Both the position numbers and the translations under genes were made by a program. Below the pieces are notes generated by a model. The model was given only the letters and a program-made list of their open reading frames with translations, made no database searches and was not told the DNA's origin. Below are positions 52,721 through 62,351 of a DNA stretch of 64,000 bases, piece by piece. The first letter of the stretch is position 1, and every line of letters starts with the position of its first letter. This DNA is from Vulcanimicrobiota bacterium (GTDB lineage Bacteria; Vulcanimicrobiota; Vulcanimicrobiia; Vulcanimicrobiales; Vulcanimicrobiaceae), in the NCBI GenBank assembly GCA_027452165.1, contig DAIDGX010000024.1, forward strand, positions 1 through 64,000. Direction: 5' to 3'.

Positions 52721-53481
52721 CGCAGGCCGCGATCGGCGCCGCACTCGCGCTCGCCGTCGCGTTTGCCGCTCGCCGTGCGCACGCGCTCTCGCGCTCGGGC
52801 GCAATCGCCGCGTGGATGATCGGCACGGTCGCGTTCGGCATGGGCGGCTGGCAAGCGGCGCTCGTGCTCTTTGCATTTTTTCTGCCCTCGACGTTGCTCT
52901 CGCGCATCGGGCGCGCGCGTAAACGCGCGCTGCTGGATATCGGCAAACATGGTGCGCGCGATGCGTGGCAGGTGTGCGCGAACGGCGGCGTGGCGGCGCT
53001 TGCGCTACTTGCCGGTCGCGGTCACGATGCGCTCGCCTTCGCTGCATTTGCCGGGGCTTTCGCCGCCGCTTCTGCCGACACGTGGGGCACCGAGATCGGC
53101 ACGCTCGCGCGCGGCCGACCGCGTTCGATCCTCACCTTCCGCCCGCTCGCAACGGGCATCTCCGGCGGCATCACGATGCAAGGCACGCTCGCAACTTTCG
53201 CCGGCGCCGCGTGCGTTTCAGCGACCGCGAGCGCGCTGCGCCTCGCGCCGTTTTTTGCGGTGTTCATCGGCGGCATCGTGGGTGCGTTCGCGGACTCACT
53301 TCTCGGCGCGAGCGCGCAGGCGCTGCGCCACTGCCCCGCCTGCGAGCGCGACTGCGAGACGAACCCGCACGCCTGCGGAACGCCGACCACGCTGCGTCGC
53401 GGCGCGGCGTGGCTTGGCAACGACGCGGTCAACCTCGCAGCAACCCTCGCCGGAGCCCTCGCCGCAACGCTCCTCGCGTAG
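52717..53481 (+). CDS. DUF92 (TMEM19/VTE6-like) membrane protein
   Basis: A 254-residue membrane protein with about six helices. The family traits are LSRSGAIAAWMIGTVAFGMGG, the SADTWGTEIG motif (about 120) and the later GFADSLLG-like GAFADSLLGASAQAL segment. DUF92 includes plant phytyl-phosphate kinase VTE6, so a CTP-dependent isoprenyl-phosphate kinase role is possible. A Cys-rich insert (CPACERDCETNPHACG) near residue 205 is unusual for a lipid kinase and could bind metal. Overlaps the preceding gene by ATGA. Confidence 0.8.
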   Translation: MTQAAIGAALALAVAFAARRAHALSRSGAIAAWMIGTVAFGMGGWQAALVLFAFFLPSTLLSRIGRARKRALLDIGKHGARDAWQVCANGGVAALALLAGRGHDALAFAAFAGAFAAASADTWGTEIGTLARGRPRSILTFRPLATGISGGITMQGTLATFAGAACVSATASALRLAPFFAVFIGGIVGAFADSLLGASAQALRHCPACERDCETNPHACGTPTTLRRGAAWLGNDAVNLAATLAGALAATLLA

Positions 53482-53495
53482 TACACTCAAACGAC

Positions 53496-55514
53496 ATGAC
53501 GACGCACTATCGCGCCTGTAATCTCTGCGAGGCGATTTGCGGCTTGCGCATCACGGTGGATGACGGGCGCATCACCGATCTGCGCGGCGACCCCGACGAC
53601 CCGCTCTCGCACGGCGCGATTTGCCCAAAGGCCACGGCGCTTATCGACCTACACACCGATCCGCGTCGTCTTCGCACGCCGGTCGTTCGCAGCGCGGACG
53701 GATTCGCGCCGATCGGGTGGGACGACGCCTTCGATCTCGTAACGCAACGCTTGCGCGAGGTCGAATCGCGCTTCGGCGGCGATGCGGTCGCTACGTATCT
53801 CGGCAATCCGAACGTGCACAACAGCGGCTCGATGTTGAGTTCCGGCGGTTTTCTACGCACGCTCTCCACGCGCAACCGTTTCAGCGCGACGAGCGTGGAT
53901 CAGTTACCGCATCACGTCGCCGCACTCGACATGTTCGGCCATCCGATGCTCCTGCCGATTCCCGACGTCGATCGTACCGGGTACCTCTTGATCCTTGGCG
54001 CGAACCCGCTTGTCTCGAACGGAAGTATCATGACCGCTCCCGGTATGCGCGCACGCCTGCGTGCGTTACGTGAACGCGGCGGGCGCGCGGTCGTCATCGA
54101 CCCGCGGCGTACCGAGACCGCGGCGGCTGCCGACGAGCATCATTTTATCCGGCCGGGCACCGATGCGCTCTTTCTGCTCGCACTCATCAGCACGATCTTC
54201 AACGAAGGACTCGTACGCGACGGACGCCTCGCGCCGCTGCTGGCGGGCATCGAAGAGCTGCGCGAGGCGGCCGCACCCTTTACCCCCGAACGCGTTGCCG
54301 CGCGCACCGGCATCGCAGCGAACACGACGCGCGCCATCGCGCGCGCGTTCGCCGGCGCGCCGCACGCGGTCGCCTACGGCCGCATCGGCCTTTCGATCCA
54401 AGCCTTCGGCGGACTCTGCCAATGGCTCGTCAACGCGTTGAACGCGATCACCGGCAACCTGGATGAACCGGGCGGCATGATGTGGCCGCTCCCCGCATTC
54501 GATATGCTCCTGCGCGCGAAGCCGGGCGAGATTCATGCGGGGCGTTACCGTTCGCGCGTACGCGGCTTGGCCGAATTCAACGGCGAGCTTCCCGTGACGA
54601 CGATGCTCGATGAGATGACGACGCCCGGCGACGGGCAGGTGCGCGCGCTCGTGACGATCGCAGGCAACCCCGTACTCTCCACCCCGAACGGCGCCGCGCT
54701 CGATCGCGCGCTCGCACGGCTTGACTTCGTGCTCGCCATCGATCCGTACGTCAACGAGACCACCCGGCATGCCCACGTGATCTTGCCCCCTGCCATGGGG
54801 CTCGAAGTGGAGCATTACGACGTCGTCTTCCACCATTTCGCCGTGCGCAATACGGCCCGGGTCAATCTTCCTGTCGTTGATATCGATGAGGATCAACGCT
54901 ACGATTGGCAGATCTTCGACGCGCTTGCGCAGCGCATGAGCGGTAAGAGCCTTACACCGCCGCGCGAGCGACTCGATCAGGGCTTGCGCTTTGGCCCTCG
55001 CCATACGAGCGTCGAGGCGTTGCTCGCTCACCCCCATGGCGTCGATTACGGCCCGCTCGAACCATGCATGCCCGAACGTCTGCTGACCGCCGATGCCCGC
55101 ATACATCTCGCACCGCAGCGCATGCTTGACGATCTTACGCGTCTGCGCGCGACGCTCGATGAGCCGATAGCGCAATTCGTCGCGATCGGACGGCGTCAGC
55201 TACGCAGCAACAACTCGTGGATGCATCACATCGAGCGCCTGAACCGCGGGCCCGATCGTTGCACGTTGCTCGTCAACGTCGACGATGCCGCCGAACTCGG
55301 ACTGATCGACCGGGCGATCGTCGAAGTCACAAGCGAGCATGGGTGCGTGCGCGTGCCGGTCGAGACGAGCGTGGAGATGATGCGTGGGGTGGTGAGCCTG
55401 CCGCACGGCTATGCGCGTGCGAGCCTGAACGACCTCACCGGAGATGCGATCGACGCGGCGACCGGAAATGCCGTGCTCGGCGGCATTCCGGTGCGCATCG
55501 CCGCCATCGATTAA
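53496..55514 (+). CDS. Molybdopterin-dependent oxidoreductase (BisC/FdhF-like superfamily)
   Basis: A 672-residue bis-MGD enzyme. Cys residues CNLCEAICGLRI (8, 11, 15) and ICPKA (about 43) suggest an N-terminal [4Fe-4S] cluster; then GWDDAFDLVTQRL and the MGD-binding LILGANPLVSNGSIM, VIDPRRTETAA, and a C-terminal molydopterin dinucleotide-binding domain (VNVDDAAELGLIDRAIVEV). No Tat or Sec signal, so cytosolic. At the usual Mo-ligand position the text reads NPNVHNSGSMLSSGGF, which has no Cys or Sec. No electron-transfer subunit is next to it. The reaction is unknown. It may receive its cofactor from the MobA encoded at 47845. Confidence 0.88.
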   Translation: MTTHYRACNLCEAICGLRITVDDGRITDLRGDPDDPLSHGAICPKATALIDLHTDPRRLRTPVVRSADGFAPIGWDDAFDLVTQRLREVESRFGGDAVATYLGNPNVHNSGSMLSSGGFLRTLSTRNRFSATSVDQLPHHVAALDMFGHPMLLPIPDVDRTGYLLILGANPLVSNGSIMTAPGMRARLRALRERGGRAVVIDPRRTETAAAADEHHFIRPGTDALFLLALISTIFNEGLVRDGRLAPLLAGIEELREAAAPFTPERVAARTGIAANTTRAIARAFAGAPHAVAYGRIGLSIQAFGGLCQWLVNALNAITGNLDEPGGMMWPLPAFDMLLRAKPGEIHAGRYRSRVRGLAEFNGELPVTTMLDEMTTPGDGQVRALVTIAGNPVLSTPNGAALDRALARLDFVLAIDPYVNETTRHAHVILPPAMGLEVEHYDVVFHHFAVRNTARVNLPVVDIDEDQRYDWQIFDALAQRMSGKSLTPPRERLDQGLRFGPRHTSVEALLAHPHGVDYGPLEPCMPERLLTADARIHLAPQRMLDDLTRLRATLDEPIAQFVAIGRRQLRSNNSWMHHIERLNRGPDRCTLLVNVDDAAELGLIDRAIVEVTSEHGCVRVPVETSVEMMRGVVSLPHGYARASLNDLTGDAIDAATGNAVLGGIPVRIAAID

Positions 55515-55762
55515 GCCTTGCCGTACTTCGATTCGACGTATGCGAGGATCGCATCGTCGTCGTCGGCGATCCGCACGTCGCCATCGGTCATCGAAGGGAT
55601 GCCGGTAACCCCGAAGAGCTCCTTTACGTTCGTGCGCTCCGCGTGGTCGCGCGGCACGTTGACCACTTTGTAGTCGAGCAGCAGATCGGTCAGCTTGGAG
55701 CGGACACGCGCGCAGTAGGGGCACCACTCCGCCTGGTAGAGGACGATGTTCGTATCGATCAT
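55511..55762 (-). CDS. Glutaredoxin
   Basis: An 83-residue cytosolic dithiol glutaredoxin. EWCPYCARVRSKL holds the CPYC active site, VTGIPSMTDGDV contains the cis-Pro, and the C-terminal helix is DDAILAYVESKYGKA. The protein is of minimal Grx length without extensions. It reduces protein disulfides with glutathione or another small thiol. Converges on the Mo-enzyme gene, with which it overlaps by 4 bases. Confidence 0.92.
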   Translation of the reverse strand: MIDTNIVLYQAEWCPYCARVRSKLTDLLLDYKVVNVPRDHAERTNVKELFGVTGIPSMTDGDVRIADDDDAILAYVESKYGKA

Positions 55763-55854
55763 GCGCCCTATAACCGGGCGACGCCCCCGGACGTTGCGTC
55801 ACGAGCAGGCGCCACGGCGCGTTTCACTAATGAAATCGTCAGGACGTGGTACCC

Positions 55855-56562
55855 ATGGGCATTCGTACTCTTCGGCGCGACGATCCACTCATTCGCGTGG
55901 CGCTTCCGGCGTCGCTCGCAATCCATCTGGCAATTGCCGCGCTCATCCCGGCGCTGGTTGTTATTCAGAGTACCGGACCGGCCGTCGAAACCATCTCGTT
56001 CGTGCGCGTCCTGCGCGTGACGGAGAACGTCACGCGCCCGGTTGCGCGCAAACGTGCCGCCACTGCACCTCGACCGCGCGTTCTGCCGCGCGCGGCACAC
56101 CCACGACCGGCTCCCGCACCGGTCGCGCGACGGCCGCTCCCCGCGCCGCCGGTGCCGCACCCGGCGCTCAACGCCGCGCCGCTGGTCGCGGCCGCGCATA
56201 CCGGGGCAGCACATGCCGTTACGGATGTGAGCGCGCCCCCCGCAACGAGCGCCCCGGAACGCAGCCAGGTCGCGAGCGCATCGACCGCGCGAATGCCGGG
56301 CGGCTACCTTCCGCTCGGCGCCGAGGAGCCCGAGCCGGTGCTCGATCCCCAGGTGCAACGCCGCTTGGCGCGACTCGGCGTCCACGTCCGGCTTCTCGTC
56401 ACGGTTGACGATCGCGGTCGCACCAAGAGCATCGTCTTTACCCCGGCGCTCGACGGCGCGCTCGAGGCGCGCATTCGTGCGATCCTCGCCGATGCGTCGT
56501 GGGATCCGGCCGTCTGCGGCGGCGGTGTCCCGTGTCAGGGCGTGACGACGATCGACCTCTGA
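55855..56562 (+). CDS. TonB-like energy-transducing protein
   Basis: A 235-residue protein with a short cytosolic start, one membrane helix (ALPASLAIHLAIAALIPALVVI), a long Pro/Ala/Arg-rich linker spanning the periplasm (residues about 60-135) and a C-terminal TonB-type domain (QRRLARLGVHVRLLVTVDDRGR to the end, with TALDGALEARIRAIL-like helix). The order is that of TonB. The ATG 55855 is chosen; a GTG at 55846 is possible. No exbB/exbD is nearby. Suggests an outer membrane with TonB-dependent receptors. Confidence 0.75.
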   Translation: MGIRTLRRDDPLIRVALPASLAIHLAIAALIPALVVIQSTGPAVETISFVRVLRVTENVTRPVARKRAATAPRPRVLPRAAHPRPAPAPVARRPLPAPPVPHPALNAAPLVAAAHTGAAHAVTDVSAPPATSAPERSQVASASTARMPGGYLPLGAEEPEPVLDPQVQRRLARLGVHVRLLVTVDDRGRTKSIVFTPALDGALEARIRAILADASWDPAVCGGGVPCQGVTTIDL

Positions 56563-56563
56563 G

Positions 56564-56584
56564 CCGGCGCTCCTACCGCGCCGG
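56564..56584. terminator. Possible hairpin between convergent TonB-like and Fn3 genes
   Basis: CCGGCGC and GCGCCGG form a 7-bp stem around TCCTACC, directly after the TonB-like stop and reaching over the Fn3 gene's stop codon. No T-run. It may end transcription from one or both sides. Weak evidence, because 7-bp GC stems are common in this DNA. Confidence 0.4.
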
Positions 56585-58357
56585 TTGCGAGAACGCGCTG
56601 CGCGCGCTTGCGTCGAACGCCCCGTGCACCACGATCGCGTAGCTCACGCGATACGAACGCGCGCCCACGATACGATCGCGCAGGTGCGTTCCCGAAAATC
56701 CGCGCGCGACGACCGCGTAGGTTGTTCCGATACGACGCACGATATCCACGTGCGTTCCGGCGGGAAGCTTTGGCAGTACGACCTCCACCGCGTCGTTGCC
56801 CAGATACCGCGCATGCGGCGCGGGCGGCACGAAGCCGGCGAGGCCGAGCGCAACAATCGTCCCACGCGAGCGCCCCGCCGCATCGCGCAACCAGTAGGTG
56901 TACCGATGGCCGAGCACTGCCGAAGGATCGCGAAACGACGCGGCATCCGCACGTACGTGTCCGATCACGCGTGACGTCGCGCCGTCCTCGGCGCGTTCGA
57001 CCGCGAACGCGTGCACGTCGGGATCGTTCATCGGCTCGAGCGTCAGGATCACCGCGCCGTCACGATATCGCCCGGCGAGCGGCACATTCGGTACGGGAAG
57101 CGCCGCGCGCAGCACGCGGGCGTCCACCCAGCGCGAGGGTTGCGCGCGATTTCCGCTCGTATCCATCGCGCCGACACCGTACGCGTAGGTCGTGATCGAC
57201 CCGGCGGGAAGACGATCCACATACGTCCGCGTTGCGGTGGCGAGGCTCGTCAAGAGCACGGGCGCGGCTTTGCCGTCCCTGCGGTAAACCAGATACTCAA
57301 ACGTCGTCGGATCGTGACTCGCGTTCCAACGCAACGCAATCGCACCGTTCTTGCGCCGTGCAACGAGGCCCGATGGCGCGTCGGGCGGTGTCGTCTTTTT
57401 GACGAAAGCAAAGACCCCGTTCGAGGGCGCGCCCTCCACGCCGTTCGTCGAACGCGCACGCACCGCGTACTCGTACGACGGTCCCGGCGGCGCGTTGTCG
57501 CGATAGCTCGTCGCTCCCGCGGCGACGCTTGCGATCTTTGCGAAGGTGCCGTGGAAGGGGCGTCGATACACGTCGAACCCGGCAACCACCGGTGCGCTTG
57601 CGGGATGCGACCACACGAGCAGCACCGCCTTCGCCGCGGCGCGCGCTTGGAGATGCACGGCCAACGGCGCTCGCAGATCGCGCGCCACCACGCTCAACGC
57701 CACGCTGCGCGCGCTTGCATTTCCAAAGAGGTCTTCGAGGTGCACGCGATAATGCGTGGTAACGCCGATCGGCGCCGTCGCATCGAAAAAGATTGCCGGT
57801 TTACCCGACTCGAGCGGGATCGTCGAACCGAGCACGCGATACGCTCCGCCGCGCTCCCGCTCGATGACGGCGATCGCCGCCGCGTGCGTACGCTGCGCGA
57901 TCGCGATGCGCACACCGCCGAGCGCGGCGCGCCCGCGCACGCCCGCAATCGCGTAGGAGGGATCGATATGGCCCGGCTGGACGCGCACCGCTCCACTCGT
58001 GCTCGCGCTCGTCGTGCCCACGCTCACCTGGTAACGCACGCTCTCGCCGCGCTTCACGTGAGTGTCCACAAACGCCTCGCCGTTGGCAAGCGCGCTTGCA
58101 AGCGGAACAAACTCGGCGAACACGCCGGTCCGCGTGTTCACATGCATCGTAACGGTCGCAAGCGCGGTCGTCTTTCCCGCGTCGATGCGCGAAATCGTCG
58201 CGCTCTCGCCATTTTTGAGTCCGGTTCCAAACCAGCGCACCGCGACCCCGTGCGGCCCGTTGCCCGCAACGACGAGCATACTTTCGCCCGCCGAAGCCGT
58301 TGCACCGAGCGACAACGCGGCGATAATGGAGAGCGCGAATGCGCGAAGATGTTTCAT
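56573..58357 (-). CDS. Secreted fibronectin type III domain protein
   Basis: About 594 residues with a signal peptide (MKHLRAFALSIIAALSLG, cleaved near ASAGE). The N-terminal 200 residues are beta-rich and unrecognised. At least three Fn3-like repeats follow: about 235-325 (AKAVLLVWSHPASAPVVAGF), 330-425 (GLVARRKNGAIALRWNASHD), and 430-515 (DGAVILTLEPMNDPDVHAF). Each has the conserved Trp/Tyr layout (YEYAVRARSTNG, YAYGVGAMDTSGN, YTYWLRDAAGRS). The start follows AGGTGGTG. Last gene of a minus-strand cluster, 10 bases after the PKD protein gene, so probably an extracellular accessory of it. Confidence 0.85.
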   Translation of the reverse strand: MKHLRAFALSIIAALSLGATASAGESMLVVAGNGPHGVAVRWFGTGLKNGESATISRIDAGKTTALATVTMHVNTRTGVFAEFVPLASALANGEAFVDTHVKRGESVRYQVSVGTTSASTSGAVRVQPGHIDPSYAIAGVRGRAALGGVRIAIAQRTHAAAIAVIERERGGAYRVLGSTIPLESGKPAIFFDATAPIGVTTHYRVHLEDLFGNASARSVALSVVARDLRAPLAVHLQARAAAKAVLLVWSHPASAPVVAGFDVYRRPFHGTFAKIASVAAGATSYRDNAPPGPSYEYAVRARSTNGVEGAPSNGVFAFVKKTTPPDAPSGLVARRKNGAIALRWNASHDPTTFEYLVYRRDGKAAPVLLTSLATATRTYVDRLPAGSITTYAYGVGAMDTSGNRAQPSRWVDARVLRAALPVPNVPLAGRYRDGAVILTLEPMNDPDVHAFAVERAEDGATSRVIGHVRADAASFRDPSAVLGHRYTYWLRDAAGRSRGTIVALGLAGFVPPAPHARYLGNDAVEVVLPKLPAGTHVDIVRRIGTTYAVVARGFSGTHLRDRIVGARSYRVSYAIVVHGAFDASARSAFSQPAR

Positions 58358-58367
58358 CACCACCTCG

Positions 58368-61300
58368 TTACAGACAGCCGCCGATGTTCACGCCGTTGAG
58401 ATCCAGCTTCGTCGGCGGCGCGGAGACGTTGAACGAGCCGCTCGCCTTAACGCCGAGCACGCACGTATCGACGTTCACGTTGCCGTCGAAGTGCCACGGC
58501 GGGTACTTGATATCGAGGTAGCCGGCAACGTTCGCCTGCACCACCTCGAGATTGGCGTTTGCATCGAAGCCGAGCTGGCCTTCGAAGCCTGCCGTCGAGC
58601 CCGCGAGCGCAAGCGCGCCCTGCCCGGTAAGGATCGGATCTTGGTCGGGTAGCGCAAGACTCACGCCGACGCCAAGGCCGAATCCGATCCCCTTTTCGGG
58701 AACGGGATGCACCAAGTTCTCACCTTGGTTCGCGTCGGTAAACTCGCACGTCGCCGCCGCGAGCGGGTTGGGTTGCCGGTGATCCCACACGCACAGATTA
58801 CCACCGGCTTGCAGCACGCCGAAGATCGGAATGCCACCGACGCCGAGCTCCATATCCCAGGCGGTCGGATGTTGGTCGAAGTCGCCGGCGGCCATTCCCA
58901 TAAACGGCTTCGGACGCAGCGACGTCTGAAGTTGCCCGTCAACATAGAAGGCAAATCCCGACGGCCCACCGCTCGAACTCGTCGCGCGACCGAAGCCCGC
59001 CTCGCCGCTCAGATCGGCATCCTGATTCAACTGCGCGTTCACGTTGCCGGCGAAACACCAATCGCTCGTGCAATAGCCGGCGAAGTGTTGTTGTAAAAAC
59101 GTGACCGCACGCGCCTCGTCTGCCGAAGCGCCGCTGACGTTGGTGCTCACCCATCCGTTCGTCGGATCGGTGTGGTACAACATCACGACGGCTGCATCCA
59201 ACGGATCGACGGTCAGCGCGCCCGCAACGACGAGATGCTGCAACGATCCCGATCCACGCGAGAAATCGGCCTCGCCTTGAAGTTTGGCAAGCGACAGGCT
59301 GCCGCCCGAGTTGCTGGTGTCGTCTCCCGAGCCGGGCTCGCTCGTGATCTTGCCGATGTTGCTGCCGATCTCGACGTGTTCGGTCTGCCGGTTTAACAAG
59401 AGCGCAAGGTTGAGCGCAAGAATACCGTCGGCGGTCTTCGACTGCCCGCGCCCCGTCCAGGTTTTGGTGCTCGGCGTGTACTGCAAGAACACGTCGAACT
59501 TCGTGATACCGATATCTTGCCGAAGCTCCATCTTGTAGTTAGTCGGCGGCGAGAGCACGCCGTTGGCGGAGTCGATCTCAACCGACTTTCCGCTATCCGA
59601 CCAACCTTCTACCGAAGGCGCGCCGACGATACCGGGCGGTCCGTCGGCCGCGGCTGCATCGCTCCACGGAAAGACGAGTGTCGCCACATCGACATCGATG
59701 CCCGCGCGCGCCACCGGCGCGTTTCCTGGCGATGCGATCAGCGCGTCGTTGTGCACGTGACCGTTCGGAAGCAGCGCGCCCGAGGCTTGTAGCGTCGGTA
59801 GCAACGGAATCGATACGGCCGCTTGCAGCGGCAACGTTGCGTGTTGCGAGATCGCGTCGGTATCGAGGACGAGCGACGACTTCCACGCGCTCAACGCGAT
59901 CGTCGTGTTTCGCTGAACGAAGACGCTGGCAACGCTTCCGTCCGGATTCGCGCCGGTGCCGTAGGCGGTCACCGACGTGCCGATCGGCTGCGGGAGAACG
60001 AGCGCTCCCGTCGCCGTCTGGGTGACGATCGTGCCGCTCTGCTCGAAGATCGCAAGCGTCGCGAGGTTGTACGGAAAGCCATCGATCGTCGTCGCGGCGT
60101 TTGAACCCGAGAGATAGAAGACGCCGCTCATCGCCGAGGTCGTGGTGCCGGCCGCCGTGACGATCGCACCGCCGTAGCCAAGGCCGGGCCGCTGCGAGGC
60201 AAAGGCGATCGGGAGCGGCAGCGTCGGCGTCGAGACGGTTCCCGTATCGACGTTCAAGCCCCAATCATCGAGTTTCGGCGCAGCGCTCGGCGACCCGACC
60301 GGGGGCAGCGCCGGTGTTTTCCAAAACGGATCGTTGACCCAATACGCCTCGGCCGCGGGCGCCGCGGCGCAGCCCTCCCAATCGGCGGTGCCGACTTTGA
60401 GATGCGCGCTCTGCGCATCGACGGTGACGCCGCCATCAACGATGGGCGTCACGTTGCTCGCGCTACCCGCATACGATCCGCATGCATCGAGTGTTCCGAT
60501 TACGCTGCCGCTCACGGTGCGTCCGTTATCGAGGTGCGCCGAGAACGAGGCAAGCACGTCGGAGGCATCGGCCACCGATTCGTGCGTCGCAACCGCAATC
60601 GACGAAATCGTAACCGCAAAGCCCTGCGGCGCGACGACCGGGAATGGCAGGCTTCCGGTAAACGTATGCGTGAAATCGACACTTCCGTCGGCATTCCACC
60701 GCTCGTCGAGCTGTGCGCTGAGTGACGATCCTCCGACCATCGGTAGCACACCTTCGGGCGCAACCGCGACGGTAACACCGCGCGCCTCGATGCTCGCGTT
60801 ACCGCTCGCGCCGCCCGTTTGCGGATCGGATTGCGCGGTACCGAATGCAAGCGCGATCGTCGCGCCCGGCGCATACGACGTTCGCCAGTTCACGTTGCCG
60901 CTTCCAGCAAATGCGACGTCGTTTGGATACGGCACAGCCTGCGTCACACGTCCGAACTCGTCGATGTTCGAGACGGCAAACGCAAGCGTGACCGGCGGGT
61001 GCAATACGCCCGCGTTTGCATTCGGCGGCGAGACGCAACCGTGTTGCTCGGCCGATGGAATCGAGATGACCCCTCCGGGTTTGGCTTTGAGGGTGCCGCA
61101 CGAGGCCGGCTCGCCGTAATACGGCGTTCCCGCGCTCGAAGCGAAGATCACGCCCGTGCTCGCGGTGTACGGGAGCGGCATCATGCCGACGGTATTGGGC
61201 CGATACTGCACCTGCAACGCGCTCGGCGTGCCGACCGCACCAAGCGTCACCGACGCGATCGCGAACGTGTAGCCCGCATCGTTAAACGTCGTGTAGCCTT

Positions 61301-62351
61301 TACCGCCGTAGATCTTGTCGGTCTGCACCGATGCGTGCGCGTTTGCTTGTTGCATGGCCGACTGCCATGCGGTAAACGTGGCGTTCGCCGCGTCGGCGGT
61401 GAGATCGTCCTGCGAACGTACGGCGAGCACGTCGGCAACATTCGCGGTGATCGTCGATGCGGTGCCACCCGCCGACGGAAGCACGAACGCGCGCCGCGTC
61501 GGGGGCGCGAGACGCAGGCCCTGAAATTGCACCGTTTCGCGCGCACCCAAGAGCGCAACCGTGCCCTTGGCATCGAACGTGCCGTCCGCCGCGCGCGAAC
61601 CGCCGGTCACCGCAACGTAGAACCCGTTAAAGTGAAGATATGCGGGAAGCGCGGTGGCCGTGGAGGTTGGTGGCGCCGCGGCGAGCGTGTAGTCGATCGT
61701 CGGCGAGATCGCGTTGACGATACCGCCTGCGCCCTCGTAGGTGACGTGATACGCAAGCGTGTGGCGACCGGCGGAGGGTGGAAACGGCGCCGTAAAGGCG
61801 ACGCGGATTCCCGAGGGCGTCACGTTCGCGGCCGTCGATGTTTGCGGCGCACCGTCCACGTAAAACGTGATCGTCACCGGACCGTTGACGCCGAGAACAC
61901 GTGCGATCGGCGCGGGAAGGCGCGTCGATGAGGCGACCTGCAGCGACGACGAACCGTCCGGCCACGCGAGTTGCGCGACGAGCGCGCCACCGCTTTGGTT
62001 CGTGGGCGGCGCCGGTGTCGGCGGCGCATTCACGACCACGGTCGTTTCGTACGCCATCGATCCCATAAACGTCGCCGAAGCAACGTAGTGGCCGGGCTTC
62101 ATATACACGTGCGTCAGCGTCGCCATGCCGCCGGCGGGCGTGACGTCTTGTTCCGCACCGTCACCGAATTGCACCACGGCGCCGCCGATCACGTTCATAC
62201 CGCGCGGTGCCGTCACGGTGAAGATGACGGGAACACCAACGGTGGTAACGCGGGGCACCGCGACGATTGATCCCGGTGTCAACGCGAGCGCCGGAGCCCA
62301 CGTTGCAAACGCAAGCACGGCGGCGATGCTGATGAGACGGCGTACCATCAT
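58368..62351 (-). CDS. Very large secreted PKD-domain surface protein
   Basis: A 1327-residue protein with a signal peptide (RRLISIAAVLAFATWAPALA). A PKD-like domain comes first (about 30-110: VVQFGDGAEQDVTPAGGMATL and YMKPGHYVASATF). An Ig-like segment with TFYVDGAPQTSTAANV follows at about 145-230. The remainder is long, Gly/Ala/Ser-rich beta structure with almost no membrane segments; the last 300 residues have alternating-strand stretches (ALALAGSTAGFEGQLGFDAN, LEVVQANVAGYLDIKYP). Six or so Cys cluster near the C-terminus, ending in NIGGCL. Its start overlaps the upstream barrel gene (ATGA). Function unknown; layout suggests an extracellular adhesin or surface layer protein exported together with its neighbours. 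Confidence 0.85.
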   Translation of the reverse strand: MMVRRLISIAAVLAFATWAPALALTPGSIVAVPRVTTVGVPVIFTVTAPRGMNVIGGAVVQFGDGAEQDVTPAGGMATLTHVYMKPGHYVASATFMGSMAYETTVVVNAPPTPAPPTNQSGGALVAQLAWPDGSSSLQVASSTRLPAPIARVLGVNGPVTITFYVDGAPQTSTAANVTPSGIRVAFTAPFPPSAGRHTLAYHVTYEGAGGIVNAISPTIDYTLAAAPPTSTATALPAYLHFNGFYVAVTGGSRAADGTFDAKGTVALLGARETVQFQGLRLAPPTRRAFVLPSAGGTASTITANVADVLAVRSQDDLTADAANATFTAWQSAMQQANAHASVQTDKIYGGKGYTTFNDAGYTFAIASVTLGAVGTPSALQVQYRPNTVGMMPLPYTASTGVIFASSAGTPYYGEPASCGTLKAKPGGVISIPSAEQHGCVSPPNANAGVLHPPVTLAFAVSNIDEFGRVTQAVPYPNDVAFAGSGNVNWRTSYAPGATIALAFGTAQSDPQTGGASGNASIEARGVTVAVAPEGVLPMVGGSSLSAQLDERWNADGSVDFTHTFTGSLPFPVVAPQGFAVTISSIAVATHESVADASDVLASFSAHLDNGRTVSGSVIGTLDACGSYAGSASNVTPIVDGGVTVDAQSAHLKVGTADWEGCAAAPAAEAYWVNDPFWKTPALPPVGSPSAAPKLDDWGLNVDTGTVSTPTLPLPIAFASQRPGLGYGGAIVTAAGTTTSAMSGVFYLSGSNAATTIDGFPYNLATLAIFEQSGTIVTQTATGALVLPQPIGTSVTAYGTGANPDGSVASVFVQRNTTIALSAWKSSLVLDTDAISQHATLPLQAAVSIPLLPTLQASGALLPNGHVHNDALIASPGNAPVARAGIDVDVATLVFPWSDAAAADGPPGIVGAPSVEGWSDSGKSVEIDSANGVLSPPTNYKMELRQDIGITKFDVFLQYTPSTKTWTGRGQSKTADGILALNLALLLNRQTEHVEIGSNIGKITSEPGSGDDTSNSGGSLSLAKLQGEADFSRGSGSLQHLVVAGALTVDPLDAAVVMLYHTDPTNGWVSTNVSGASADEARAVTFLQQHFAGYCTSDWCFAGNVNAQLNQDADLSGEAGFGRATSSSGGPSGFAFYVDGQLQTSLRPKPFMGMAAGDFDQHPTAWDMELGVGGIPIFGVLQAGGNLCVWDHRQPNPLAAATCEFTDANQGENLVHPVPEKGIGFGLGVGVSLALPDQDPILTGQGALALAGSTAGFEGQLGFDANANLEVVQANVAGYLDIKYPPWHFDGNVNVDTCVLGVKASGSFNVSAPPTKLDLNGVNIGGCL

